Source: Bacteroidota bacterium
Lineage (GTDB): Bacteria; Bacteroidota; Bacteroidia; AKYH767-A; OLB10
Assembly: GCA_016699635.1 (NCBI GenBank)
Contig: CP064983.1
Span: forward strand, 620,001 to 684,000
Direction: 5' to 3'
DNA length: 64,000 nucleotides
Below, one piece after another: positions 8,149-20,012 of this stretch. Every line of letters starts with the position of its first letter. Positions within the stretch are counted from its first letter, which is position 1. A program made the translations under genes and the position numbers. Below the pieces are notes generated by a model, which made no database searches, was not told the DNA's origin, and worked only from the letters and a program-made list of their open reading frames with translations.

Positions 8149-11100
8149 ATGCAAAACTTTATTAAAAGCAAATTAGCCATGCTAATCATTGCAGTATTTC
8201 TCTATGGGCAATCCATTGCAGGAAATAACTGCTGGAAACCTGTTGAAGAGGTTTCTTTATCAGGACTGGGAAAAATGAATCGAAACACCATTCCGTCAAC
8301 TGCCCGTTTTTATGAATTGAACATGCAGCAGTTGCAAAGTTTATTACAGCAGGCACCTAATCGTGGTCAGCAATCAAATCTGATTATAGATTTCCCTGAT
8401 GCTTACGGAAACATGAATGCTTTCAGAGTTTATGCATCGCCAATAATGCCTGAATTACTTTCATCCAAGTATCCGATGATTAAAACATATTGCGCACAAG
8501 GTATAAATGACCCAACAGCAACCATGCGTTTTAGTGTTACACAGTTTGGTCTGCATTGTATGACTTTATCAGGAACAAATCCAACAAATTATATTGATAC
8601 TTATACAAAGGATTTGAATTACTACATTGTTTATGACAAAGCTTCTTTAGCCAATAACGTCCGCAACTTTGAATGTCTTACCGATGAAGATGCAGAGTTG
8701 CCAAGCATATGCGAAATGGTGTTGCAGGTATAAATAACAACACTGATGATCAGTTATTAAGAACCTACAGATTGGCACTTACCTGCACTGCTGAATATGT
8801 CAATATTTTTGCCACAACACCCGGTAATGAAAAAGCCGACATCATGGCGCAAATGACAATTACCATGAATCGTGTAAATGGTGTTTACGAGCGCGACCTT
8901 GCAATTACTATGGAATTTGTTCCCAATAACGACACGTTGATTTTTTATGGAAACACCTCTCAGGATCCTTGGTCAAATGAGTGGAACACAAAGACAGCAC
9001 AAGTTTGTGATCAATACATTGGTGTTGCCAACTACGACATTGGACATAACTTTAACACCACAGGCGGTGGTAATGCAGGTTGTATTGCCTGTGTTTGTTT
9101 AAGCTCTTCGCAGAGTGGAACACATAAAGGTCGTGGCATGACAGGAAGTGCAAATCCTGTTGGCGATCCATTCGATATTGACTATGTTGCACATGAAATG
9201 GGACATCAGTATGGTGGCTATCACATCATGAACACATGCAGCCGCAGTGGCAGTGGAAACACAGAAGTAGAACCTTGCAGTGGTAGCTCAATTATGGGTT
9301 ATGCAGGTATTTGTTCAGTAAACATACAAGCACATAGTGATGATGATTTTAATTATGTTAACGTAAGAGATATCTCTGCAAACATTCAGAACGGTAGCAG
9401 CACTTGCGCAGTTACAACACCATTAACAGACAACCCTCCTACTGCTGATGCAGGAGCTGATTACACCATCCCAAAAGGAACTGCATTTGTATTGGAGGGC
9501 TCTGCGACAGATGCTGATGGCATGGCATCATTAACCTATAATTGGTGTCAGAATGATGCAGCACAAGCTCCATCTAACAGCAGCCCACAACCAACATGGG
9601 CAGTGGGCCCTTTGTCACGAGCAATAAAACCCGGAACATCACCTAACCGTTATATGCCCAACCTGAGAAGTGTAGTGCTAAAAAACCTATATCCTACCTG
9701 GGAAAAAACATCCGATGTAGCCAGAACATTAAACTATTCATTTATTGTTAGAGATAACGATGTGAATGGTGGTCAAACGGCATCAGACCTTATGCAAGTA
9801 ACTGTTGCTTCTGCAGGTCCATTTGTAGTTACTTCACAAAACACACCTACTAACTGGAATGCAGGTGCTTCAGAAACTGTAACATGGAATGTGGCAGGCA
9901 CAGATATTGCTCCTGTGAATACGCCATTCGTAAATATTTTTCTTTCACTCGACAGTGGATTTACTTACCCATATACTCTTGCAACCAACGTACCAAATAA
10001 CGGAAGTGCTAGCATAGTTGTTCCGGCAGGTGCAGCATCACAATGGGGACGTGTGATGGTACGTGGTGCAGGTAATATTTTCTATGCATTAAATGGCAGC
10101 TATATCAACATTCAGGCTTCAGAATTTGTAATGAACATGAGCAGTACTGCACAAAGTGTTTGCCCTCCAAACGACATTACTTATAATTTTATGTACAACA
10201 CATTTCTGGCATTCAATGAAACAACTGTGTTTTCTATAACAGGGCTTCCTGCCGGTGCAACAGGAACTTTTACTCCTGCCACAGCAGTAAATGACAGTAC
10301 TCCCGTGCAATTGCTGATTTCAGGATTAACACCTTCCATGACCGGAACTTATAATCTTACTATCACTGGTACATCACCATCCGTAACCAAGACTACTTCT
10401 GTTACACTTGATATTTTAGATGTAAACTTACCTGCAGCAACTTTAACACTACCTGCTGATGGAAGCAGTGGCATCGCATCTATTGCAACATTAACCTGGC
10501 AGACTGCTGCAAGTCCGGGAACACTATATGATATTGAAGTGGCAACAGATTCATTATTTACGAATGTTATTGCATCTGCTACCGGCATAAGTACAAATAC
10601 TTTTACCACTACTCCATTGTTATCAAGTACAACCTATTATTGGCATGTAAAGTCTTATAATTCATGTTTTGCAAATAGCTACAGCGCTGCATGGTCTTTC
10701 ACAACCAACAATTGCTCGAATTTAGCAAGTGCCAATGTTCCTGTTGTTATTCCATCAAGTGGTGCACCAACAGTTACTTCAACACTTAACATAGCATCTG
10801 CTGGAACAATAACAGATGTTAATGTTGTTGGTCTTAATGGCACACACACCTGGATTAGCGACCTTACCATAAGCATTAAAAGTCCGCAAAACACAACTGT
10901 AACATTGTTTGATCAGATTTGTACCAATGAAAATGATTTTGACTGTAATTTTGATGATGCAGCTGCACCGGGTGCATTACCTTGCCCTCCAATTGGTGGC
11001 GGCACTTACAATGCCGTTACACCACTGAGTGTTTTCAACGGACAGCAAGCAGCAGGCAACTGGACACTAACAGTTACCGATCATTTTAATTCTGATGGTG

Positions 11101-11410
11101 GCTCATTGAATGGCTGGGGACTTGAAATCTGCACCACTACGCCAACAGGAATTGAAACTCACATAGTTTCTACTTCCATGATTTTATATCCTAATCCTGT
11201 AAAAGAATTGTTGAACGTAAATGTTGCAGGCAAAAAAGAGAACAAGTTTTAGTAGAGATTAAAAACATTACAGGACAGGTGATAAAATCTATCTCTGTTA
11301 ATGCAAACACTAAAATTTCTGTTGATGTAAAAGATCTTTCTGCAGGCATGTATTTTGTTACAGCTACAGGCAGTAATATTGAAACACAGCGCTTCATAAA
11401 AGTAAAGTAA
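8149..11410 (+). CDS. Secreted reprolysin-like zinc metallopeptidase with P domain and T9SS tail, frameshifted
   Basis: ATG 8149 begins a signal peptide (MQNFIKSKLAMLIIAVF...SIAG); ATG 8107 in the same frame only adds a polar leader. The pieces are: pro-region 8149 to about 8715; main body to 11252 in another frame; tail to 11410 in the third frame. One indel lies near 8710-8730 and one near 11235-11250. The zinc site is HEMGHQYGGYH (about 9190), an HExxHxxGxxH metzincin motif. Then come Ig/fibronectin-like domains, a proprotein-convertase P domain (about 10720-11145, ending NGWGLEICT), and a C-terminal sorting tail (ILYPNPVKELLNV ... DLSAGMYFVTATG). The T9SS would carry it to the surface or outside. 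Its role is probably extracellular protein breakdown. Confidence 0.9.
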
Positions 11411-11426
11411 TTTCCCTACAATAGCT

Positions 11427-11461
11427 AAAAGCCTTAATATCCCCGATATTAAGGCTTTTTT
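11427..11461 (+). terminator. Intrinsic terminator after the metallopeptidase
   Basis: AAAAGCCTTAATAT at 11427-11440 pairs perfectly with ATATTAAGGCTTTT at 11446-11459 around a 5-base loop, ending in T6. It lies 17 bases after the stop. Confidence 0.9.
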
Positions 11462-11526
11462 AATGTCTGAAAAACAACGGAATTATTCCTTTCTAAACTA
11501 TTACATTTGCCCAATAAAGAAATCGT

Positions 11527-13942
11527 ATGCAGATAAACTTCAAGAAGTTAATCCCTCACGGCATAGCCATCAGTATTTTTTTACTCTTAACAGCCGTTTA
11601 TTTTTTACCTCTATTAGAAGGTAAGGGACTGAGTCAACATGACATTGCTCAATGGACAGGTATGAGCAAAGAACTTACTGACTTCCGTGCAAAATATCAT
11701 GTTGAACCATTATGGACAAATGCTATGTTCAGTGGTATGCCTGCCTATCAGATTTCGACTTTGTATCCGGCTAATCTGATACAATATGTAAATGACTTAT
11801 TGTTTTTCTTTCTTCCTTCTCCTGCATCCTATGTGTTTCTTGCTCTGTTAAGTTTTTACATTCTGATGCTGGTGCTGAAATTTGATTACAGAATGGGTAT
11901 TGCTGGTGCCATAGCTTTTGCATTTTCAAGTTATAATTTTGTAATCATAGCCGCAGGGCATAATTCAAAGGCACATGCCATTGCCTTAATGCCATTGGTA
12001 TTTGCAGGCATCATCCTTACCATGCGAGGGAGATTTTGGTTTGGTGGTGCTATGACAGCAATGGCACTTGCATTACAACTTTATGCCAATCACCTTCAGA
12101 TAACATACTATCTGATGATTGCAATTTTAGTAATGGTAATTGCCTATTTCATTGATGCCATCATGAAAAAAGAGATTGGTGGTTTTATCAAAAGCGCCTC
12201 CGTACTGGCCATTGCCGCAGTGATAGGAATTCTGCCAAACTATACCAGTCTTGCTGCAACTTATGAGTATGGAAAATATTCAACCCGTGGCCCTAGTGAG
12301 CTTACTTCAAAAAAAGAATCATCAGGCCTTGATAAAGATTATGCATTTAGCTATAGCTATGGTATCAGCGAAACATTTACTCTCATCATTCCACGTTTTC
12401 ATGGTGGTGCATCTGTCAGTCCGTTAGATGAAAATTCTGCTACATACAAGGCATTAACAAGTAATGGAGTACCCGTTCAACAAGCAAAAAGTTTTATTCA
12501 GGCAGTGCCACTCTATTTCGGAAACATGCTTTCAACCTCGGGCCCACCTTATGCCGGTGCAATAATTTGCTTTCTTTTTGTTGCAGGTTTAATGCTGATA
12601 AAAGGAAAAGAAAAATGGTGGCTGCTGGTAGCAACAATTCTTTCATTTATGCTTTCATGGGGAGAAAATTTTCTTTCATTCAACGAGTTATTCTTTTATC
12701 ATTTTCCGGGATACAATAAGTTCAGAGCTGTGAGTATGATACTTACAATTGCACAGTTTACCATGCCTTTGCTTGCACTCCTTGCATTAAAAGAAATATT
12801 TGATGGCAAAACAAACAAGAACGATATATTAAAGTCACTTAAAATGGCATTATATATTACCGGTGGATTTTGTTTGCTATTTACATTATTACCAGGAATG
12901 TTTAATGACTTTAGCTCGCAAGCTGATGAACAACTGAAACAATATGACTGGTTAATTACTGCCATAAAACAAGACCGCGAAAGTGCAGTCAGAATGGATG
13001 CATTGCGCTCATTATTTTTTATTGCTGCAACTTTTGGTGTATTATGGTTTATGTTAAAAGATAAAATAAAGGCAACCGTTGCTATAATAACTATTGCTGT
13101 CCTTTTACTGTTGACTTATATCTGTAGGTAAACGTTATCTCAATGACAACAATTTTGTTGCGAAAAGCAAAACACAAAAACCATTTGAGCCTTCACCTGC
13201 TGATACACAAATTTTACAGGATACAACTCCCGGATTCAGAGTGCTTAACACAACACTAAATGCATTCAGTGATGCATCTACCTCCTATTTTCATCGCAGC
13301 ATAGGTGGCTATCATGGCGCAAAATTAAAACGCTATCAGGAACTGATTGAAAACTGTATCTCCAAAAACAACATGAGTGTGCTTGACATGCTTAACACGA
13401 AATATCTGATAGTAAGTGATAAAGAACAACAGCCTGTAGCACAGCTTAACCCTGGTGCAATTGGTGCTGCCTGGTTTACAGACACTGTAAAAATGGTTGC
13501 TAATGCCGATGAGGAAATAAATGCACTTAACTCCTTTAATCCACGAACAATTGCATTTGTTGACAAGCGTTTTGAAAATACATTAAAATCCTTTTCTCCT
13601 CAACACGACTCTACTGCTACTGTTAAACTTAATTCTATTGTATGTAATCACCTTGTATATGAAACGCAGACGGCATTGCCGCAGTTCTGTGTGTTTTCAG
13701 AAATCTATTATGACAAAGGGTGGAACGCTTACATTGACGGACAAAAAGCTGACTACGTGCGAGCAAACTACGTATTGCGTGCCATGGTAGTCCCTGCAGG
13801 AAAACATAAAATAGAGTTTAAGTTTGAACCCGAAGTTTATTTTACAGGAGAAAAAATTTCACTTGCAGGGTCAATTGTTCTTCTGTTGCTCTTTGCTGCA
13901 GGTGCCTGGATTGAATTAAAATCAGGAACAGAGAAGAAATAA
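11527..13942 (+). CDS. YfhO family multi-pass membrane protein, frameshifted
   Basis: The pieces are 11527-13131 and about 13125-13942, in different frames. The first ends ...LLTYICR, whereas the shifted frame reads on as VGKRYLNDNNFVAKSK, so a one-base indel near 13120-13130 is enough. Repaired length is about 805 residues, usual for Bacteroidota YfhO-like proteins. There are about 12 hydrophobic helices in the first 530 residues, then a soluble part with a YYDKGWNAYIDG motif and a last transmembrane helix. YfhO proteins are thought to act in membrane glycosylation as polyprenyl-phosphate-sugar users. The neighbouring glycosyltransferase and WecB fit that. Confidence 0.8.
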
Positions 13943-13954
13943 AAGTTTATTACA

Positions 13955-15257
13955 TTGAAAAAAGTATTAATCATCACCTATTACTGGCCACCTAGTGGTG
14001 GTGCAGGAGTTCAACGATGGTTAAAATTCTCAAAATATCTTCGTGACTTTGGCTGGGAGCCTATAATTTTTACCGTTGCAAATGGAGAATTTCCCGAACA
14101 GGACAACTCTCTTTTAAAAGATATTCCTTCAAATATTAAGGTGATTAAACAACCTATTTGGGAGCCCTATCTACTCTATAAATTTTTAACAGGTAAAAAG
14201 AAGCACGATAAAATACATGCAGGATTTTTAACTGAGAAAAAAAATCCGGGTATGCTACAAAATCTTTCTGTTTGGATCAGAGGAAATCTATTTATTCCTG
14301 ATGCCCGATCTTTTTGGATTAAACCATCCGTACGTACTTTGACAAAATGGTTAAATGAAAATAAAGTGGATGCTATTGTCAGTACAGGTCCTCCGCATAG
14401 CTGCCACCTTATAGCACTTAAACTGAAAAGGAAACTCAATTTGCCTTGGCTTGCCGACTTCCGTGATCCATGGACAAATATTGATTTTTATAAAGACTTA
14501 AAATTGAGTTCCTGGGCTGATGCAAAACATCATCGTTTAGAAAAAGAAGTAGTTCAAAAAGCTGATGCTGTTGTTACCATTGGCAAAACAATGCAGGAAG
14601 AATTCAGCGCCTCGTTTAAAAGAAATATTCATTGTATAACCAATGGTTTCGACCATGATGACATCTTAAATACATCTGCAACTGTGGACTTAAAATTTTC
14701 TATTGCTCACATTGGAACTATGGTAAAGACACGTAATCCTATTGTGTTATGGAAAGCATTGAGTGAATTATTAACTGAAATTCCTAAATTAAAAGCAGAC
14801 CTTGAAATAAAAATTGTGGGTAAAGCAGATTTGGAAGTAAGTCAATCGTTAGAAAATTTTGCACTAACTACTTTTATAAACAGAATTGATTATATGCCAC
14901 ATGAGGAAGTAGTTAAATTACAACAACAATCACAAGTACTTCTATTGGTTGTTAACAATACTCCAAATGCAAAAGGTGTGCTTACAGGAAAAATTTTTGA
15001 ATATCTTTTAGCTAAACGTCCAATCCTTTGCATAGCCTGAAGATGGTGATGCAGCCGCTATTATTAATCAAACCCAAGCCGGATTTGTTGCAGGATTTAA
15101 TGATGTGAATCGCACCAAACAAATAGTAAAAGATTTATATAATAAATTCAAAGAAAATAATCTTAACATTCAATCTCAAAATATAGATCAGTTCAGCCGT
15201 AAAAATCTGACAAAACAACTTGCTTTAGTATTGAATGATATTGCACATTTATCTTAA
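13955..15257 (+). CDS. Glycosyltransferase family 4 (GT-B), frameshifted near 3' end
   Basis: The start is TTG at 13955 (TTGAAAAAAGTA, MKKVLIITYYWPPSGGAGVQ), 12 bases after YfhO. The frame runs to 15040 and stops within the C-terminal Rossmann domain. An indel near 15038 restores a frame reading PEDGDAAAIINQTQAGFVA to the stop at 15257. The family hallmarks are the N-terminal PPSGGAGVQR loop and the late GKIFEYLLAKRPILCIA-PEDG donor-binding region. The repaired protein is about 433 residues. Substrate and product are unknown; it probably acts in surface polysaccharide or lipid-linked glycan assembly with its neighbours. Confidence 0.85.
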
Positions 15258-15401
15258 CAGTACATTTCCATTATAAACAACTACATATTTTTGTTGCATT
15301 AAAATTTAAAAATATCAGAAAATAAGGGTCAGTAATTATTTCCTACTTTTACTACTCTAATCTATATTGAAATTTTTTTAATCATTCCATAATTCCAACT
15401 T

Positions 15402-16547
15402 GTGTTCAAACTATTAACCATCATCGGGGCACGCCCACAAATAATAAAAGCTGCTGCTATCAGCAGGGCAATTAAAAAATCTTTTAGTGATAAAATTAAA
15501 GAGGTTATTGTACATACCGGACAGCATTACGATGAAAAAATGTCTGCCATCTTTTTTGATGAGTTGAATATTCCCCGTGAAGACTACAATTTAAAAACCG
15601 GTTCAGGGAGTCATGCTGTACAAACTGCGGAAATCATGCGTTTGTTAGAATCAGTTCTTGAAAAAGAAAAGCCCAATGCCGTTTTAGTTTATGGCGATAC
15701 CAACTCAACACTTGCAGGTGCACTGACTGCTGCTAAAATGCATATTCCTGTGGTTCATGTAGAAGCAGGCATGCGTTCATTCAACAAATCAATGCCCGAA
15801 GAGATTAATAGAATTTGCTGTGATCATGTGTCAACATTACTTTTTTCACCAACAAAAACCGGTGTAAACAATCTCTGTCGCGAAGGCTTTTCTGAACATA
15901 CACTTCCACCATTTAACATTAACAATCCAAAAGTATATTTCTGTGGTGATGTGATGTACGATAACTCTCTGTACTTTGCTGCACAAGCTAAATCACAATC
16001 ATCTATTCTATCAAAATCCGGGATTGTAAAGAATGACTTTATGCTCTGTACCATTCATCGTGACAGCAACACGGATAACCCAAAAAATCTTTCAGAAATT
16101 TTCAGAGCGCTGATCAAAATTTCTGAAACACAACAACAAAACATTGTAATTCCACTACATCCAAGAACAGCCAAGGTGCTGGAACAAAACCTGAGCCCGG
16201 AATTGTTTCAGCAAGTAAACAATAGTACTCTTTTAAAAATTATAGAACCTGTTTCTTTCATTGATATGATAAGTCTGGAATCTGAATGTACAATGATTAT
16301 CACAGATTCGGGAGGTGTTCAAAAAGAATCCTATTTTTTCCAAAAACCATGCATCATTCTTAGAAATGAAACAGAATGGATTGAATTAGTTGAAGCAGGT
16401 ACTGCAATCATTGCCGGTCCGGATTATGCTAAAATTGTTGATGCTTATAACCAACTCGCTTCATCAAAATTAAGCTTCGCACCTTTATTTGGTGATGGCA
16501 AGGCATCAGAGTTTATATGCAGTGAAATGCTATCTGTATTGAATTGA
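15402..16547 (+). CDS. wecB: UDP-N-acetylglucosamine 2-epimerase (non-hydrolysing)
   Basis: Intact, 381 residues from GTG 15402 (MFKLLTIIGARPQIIKAAA); no ATG fits the conserved N-terminus. Family motifs are GARPQIIK, TGQHYDEKMS, VYGDTNST, HVEAGMRSFNKSMPEE, the HRDSNTDN segment (usually HR-x-EN) and DSGGVQKE. The enzyme interconverts UDP-GlcNAc and UDP-ManNAc in the cytoplasm to feed polysaccharide synthesis. It follows a glycosyltransferase by 144 bases, so a separate promoter is possible (TATTTTTG at 15286-15293, weak). The HRxEN variation is the only oddity. Confidence 0.92.
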   Translation: MFKLLTIIGARPQIIKAAAISRAIKKSFSDKIKEVIVHTGQHYDEKMSAIFFDELNIPREDYNLKTGSGSHAVQTAEIMRLLESVLEKEKPNAVLVYGDTNSTLAGALTAAKMHIPVVHVEAGMRSFNKSMPEEINRICCDHVSTLLFSPTKTGVNNLCREGFSEHTLPPFNINNPKVYFCGDVMYDNSLYFAAQAKSQSSILSKSGIVKNDFMLCTIHRDSNTDNPKNLSEIFRALIKISETQQQNIVIPLHPRTAKVLEQNLSPELFQQVNNSTLLKIIEPVSFIDMISLESECTMIITDSGGVQKESYFFQKPCIILRNETEWIELVEAGTAIIAGPDYAKIVDAYNQLASSKLSFAPLFGDGKASEFICSEMLSVLN

Positions 16548-16573
16548 GTACATTTACATGAAATAAAAATGTC

Positions 16574-17278
16574 ATGAAGTACATTTTATCGAAGTCAAGT
16601 TACATAAAAAGTTTACAATGTCTTAAGTCGCTTTACTTCTATAAATTTAACTATAAAGACCGTGATCCGATTAGTGCAGAGCAACAAGCTAAGTTTGATC
16701 GCGGACATCAATATGGAAAAATTGCACATCAACTTTTTCCCGGAGGTGTAGATGTTTCACCGCCTTCGCCATTTGAGTATGCAACATCAGCAAAACAAAC
16801 ACATTCATTATTACTAAAACAGCAACCTGTAATTTATGAAGCTGCCTTTATTGCAAATGAAGTAATTGTTGCCTTGGATATTCTGGTGCGTAAAGGCGGG
16901 CTTCTCCATGCATTTGAGGTAAAAAGTTCTACTGCTATCAGTCAAACAATTTTAAATGATGCAGCTTTACAATATTATGTTATCACACAGTGTGGATTTG
17001 AACTGGAAGATTTTAGCATCATCCATCTGAAACCTGATTATAAAGAACTTCCTGTTGACGATGTAAAAGCACTATTCGTTTCTGAAAGTGTAAAAGAGTG
17101 GTGTGTGTCACAACAACAATTTGTTGAAGACAACATTTTAGCCGCTAAAGAAATCATCCGTAACAAAAAAATGCCCAATAAAAAACAGGGCGAACATTGT
17201 AATTCGCCCTATCCTTGTGATTTTAAAAATATTTGTAATAAGAGTAACTCCTTCGATTCAGGAAGTTTATTTGGATAA
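16574..17278 (+). CDS. Stand-alone Cas4-like PD-(D/E)XK nuclease with four cysteines
   Basis: Intact, 234 residues. The N-terminus (ILSKSSYIKSLQCLKSLYF) resembles DUF2779/Cas4-type nucleases. The nuclease core has H in KIAHQLFPGG, D in VALDILV and E-x-K in HAFEVKSS, which fits motif PD-(D/E)XK. One cysteine near residue 16 and three at the C-terminus (EHCNSPYPCDFKNIC) match the 1+3 iron-sulfur arrangement of Cas4/AddB-type nucleases. There is no CRISPR array or cas gene in the window, and the long C-terminal domain typical of DUF2779 proteins is absent. Its stop is one base from the stop of the convergent gene. Confidence 0.75.
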   Translation: MKYILSKSSYIKSLQCLKSLYFYKFNYKDRDPISAEQQAKFDRGHQYGKIAHQLFPGGVDVSPPSPFEYATSAKQTHSLLLKQQPVIYEAAFIANEVIVALDILVRKGGLLHAFEVKSSTAISQTILNDAALQYYVITQCGFELEDFSIIHLKPDYKELPVDDVKALFVSESVKEWCVSQQQFVEDNILAAKEIIRNKKMPNKKQGEHCNSPYPCDFKNICNKSNSFDSGSLFG

Positions 17279-17279
17279 G

Positions 17280-19875
17280 TTAATGCATCACTGTAAATCG
17301 TGCAGTGTTTGAATTCTTTTTATCAGACAATTTTAAAATGTAAACACCATTATCCAAATCTCTAACAACAATTTGAATCTTACTACCATTAGCTTGAATT
17401 TCTTTCACCATTCTTCCTTTTAAATCAAATACTGTTAGTTTGGTCATTTCCAACGGTGACGGCATTAGCACTGTTAAAATATCAGAAACAGGATTTGGCC
17501 AAACAGAAACTTCTAACTGATTATTCAACTCTTTCACTCCTACAAAAGGGGAAGCTCCAAGATTAAGCCATTCATTTGCACCTGTAGTCGTAGTTCCATC
17601 AAAACCACCTACAACAACCATATACAAACTATCGTTGCTTACAACTCCTGTGAAATTACTTACATTACTGCATGCAGTTGGTTTTGCGGACCTATCAGCC
17701 ATTCGCCATTATTCAAATCATAAGCCCAAACGTCATCTTTTACTTCTGAACCGACACCTGTAGGGTCACCTGCAGCAAATACCACGTAGGGCAAACTGTT
17801 TTTAAATGTTCCACCACCTGCAAATCGTGTCATTGTGCCACCGGGATATGGCGCTGCTGCCTGCCATGTAATGTTTGTTGGGTTTGCAGGATCTATCTGA
17901 CCTATCCATGTTTCATCAATTGCACCTTGCAAAGTCTGACTGTATCCACAAGTTACAACAATATAATTATTATAAATTCCTCCTCTAAAACCGGATACAG
18001 CAGTGCCTGGTTTAGGCGTTCCCATACTCCAACTGTTTGTTGCCGGGTTGTATATCTGAACAGCATTTAAATCACTAGTTCCATCATAACCGCCAATAAA
18101 ATAAATTAATGAATCGTTGTAAACTCCACTTACATAGTCACCCACAGGCTGTGGCATTACTGCACCCGATGTCCAACTGTTAGTCTGTGAATTATAAATA
18201 TAATTGGTAGCAGAAGGAACAAAGCCCGTACTATAACCACCAATTGCATACATCATATTTTGTACACCATGCATTGAAAACTGATAAACGCCTAAGGGCA
18301 TATCAGTAGCAGAAGTCCAGCTATTTGTAATCTCATCAAATTTTTCATTCTTAGGCTGAATGATACTTAAATCACTTCCGCCATCAGAAAACAAATATCC
18401 TGAATCAAGAGGGGCATTTACAGAAGGAATAAATGCCGATGCTCCACCGAAGGTTGCTATTGTAGCAGGTGTTTTGCTTGTCCATCCATAGTTTGGAAGT
18501 TCATTATAAGCTGTTGTTGTCTTATTTAAAGTGTCGTTAGATAAATCACTGTCAGTGGTTAATTGAGAATAAACGGTAATGTTATAACTTCCTGTTACTC
18601 CCGGAGTCCACGGGTCAAAGCTTACCTGTTGTGTTTGATTGAATGCCAGATTGCTTACTGTTTTAGTTGATGTATATCCACCTGAAATATCCATAGTAAC
18701 ATTAAAGGTTTGAGAAGTAAGTCCGTTATTCAGAACCGTTGCCATAGGAGTCTGTGTACCTGTTCCAACTGCGCTGCGAACATCAATACTCTTAACCATA
18801 GCATCATTGGCAGCAATTGTCATGGCCTGTCCATTTGTAAATGGGCGAATTCAATTCTCCACCTCCACTCCAACCGGTAGTGGCATTTACGAAGTCGCAA
18901 TCTGAATGGATGAGATTATCCATCAAACGCCAGTTAACACCATTATCAATGCTGAATGCTGAACCGTAAATGGTATAGGGAGAAGTGATGACAAAAGTAG
19001 AGTCTGTTCCAGGTACATAACGAATTGATTGTTTCATAGTAAAACCTGCAGATGAAGTAGGCAAAAGACTCCATGTTGCACCACCATCGTTAGTGACAAT
19101 TAAATCTGTTGATGTGGTTGCATTATCAGCCTCACATGCAATTCCAAAGTTAGCATCGCGAAAAGTGATGGCACCGATAAAACCCGTATAAGGGGTACTG
19201 CTCACAGTCCAGTTCATTCCTCTGTCTGTTGAATTATAAATGCGTCCTTTATTAGTTCCGAAATAGACAGTACTGTCGCCATAGTTGGTATAGACATCAG
19301 TAATACCAAATTCACCCGTCAGGTTTGCTGCAATATTTGCCTGAGGCACACGAATCCAATTGTTGCCACCATCTGTTGTTGTGTAAATTTCAAAATATCC
19401 ACCATTTGGGTCGCCCATACAAAAGCCTTCGTTAGCATTAAAAAAATGCACAACATTAGGAAAGCCATTAGGCGCTGTAAAAGTTGCCGTTGTTTGTTTT
19501 GTCCAGGAAACACCACCATCATTGGTTCGCAAAATACTTCCTCCTCCACTGACATTAAACATTGCTACCCATGCAGTATCGGCATTGAGAGCCATAATAC
19601 ATGACGGGCCATGATTGGCTGCATTTGTAATAGTACCTGCTGTCCATGTCAGTCCGCCATTGGTCGTTCGTGTAAATTCCTGAACTGGATTCTGCTGCGA
19701 ATTGCGGTCAGAAGATAATCCCCATACTACATTGGTATCAACTGCATCAATAAATTGCACATAGTTGTTTGGGTTGATGTTTGAGGATTGTGCTATCCAT
19801 TCTTTGAGCATTTAACTGATTACTAACCGTCAGACAAAGAGAAACCCATGTAAAAAAGAGTAAAGACTTTTTCAT
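17280..19875 (-). CDS. Secreted beta-propeller (BNR + kelch) T9SS protein, frameshifted
   Basis: The signal peptide starts at ATG 19875 (MKKSLLFFTWVSL...LNAQ) and is followed by an indel in an AAA run near 19805. The pieces are 18804-19811, 17660-18823 and 17280-17702, all in different frames. The first 330 residues are BNR/Ycf48-like repeats (RTTNGGLTWTAGT, TTTDGGNNWIRV, TNDGGATWSLLP). A CARDB/Ig-like stretch follows, then kelch-type repeats (NSWTSGAVMPQPVGDY, NSWSMGTPKPGTAV). The C-terminus is a type A sorting tail (SVWPNPVSDILTVL...DLDNGVYILKL). The repaired length is about 860 residues. A candidate -7 box TATATTTG lies on the minus strand at 19919-19926. Binding or adhesion is possible; no enzyme residues are seen. 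Confidence 0.85.
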
Positions 19876-19978
19876 AAATTTTTGATTTTAGTGGTTTGAA
19901 CAGTTTTGATTTATCAAACAAATATAATAAAATCATTAAACGGGCTATTAAAAGCTTTTACATCTTTATATATCGGTC

Positions 19979-20006
19979 AAAAAAAAACCGGCCTTACGAC
20001 CGGTTT
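19979..20006 (-). terminator. Intrinsic terminator after pnp
   Basis: On the minus strand AAACCGG (20006-20000) pairs with CCGGTTT (19991-19985) around an 8-base loop and is followed by a T9 run. It lies 6 bases after the pnp stop. Confidence 0.85.
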
Positions 20007-20012
20007 ACTGTA

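Noticed and set aside
16574..17278. A CRISPR-Cas locus
   Set aside because: Only a Cas4-like nuclease is present; no repeat-spacer array, Cas1 or Cas2 was seen on either strand.
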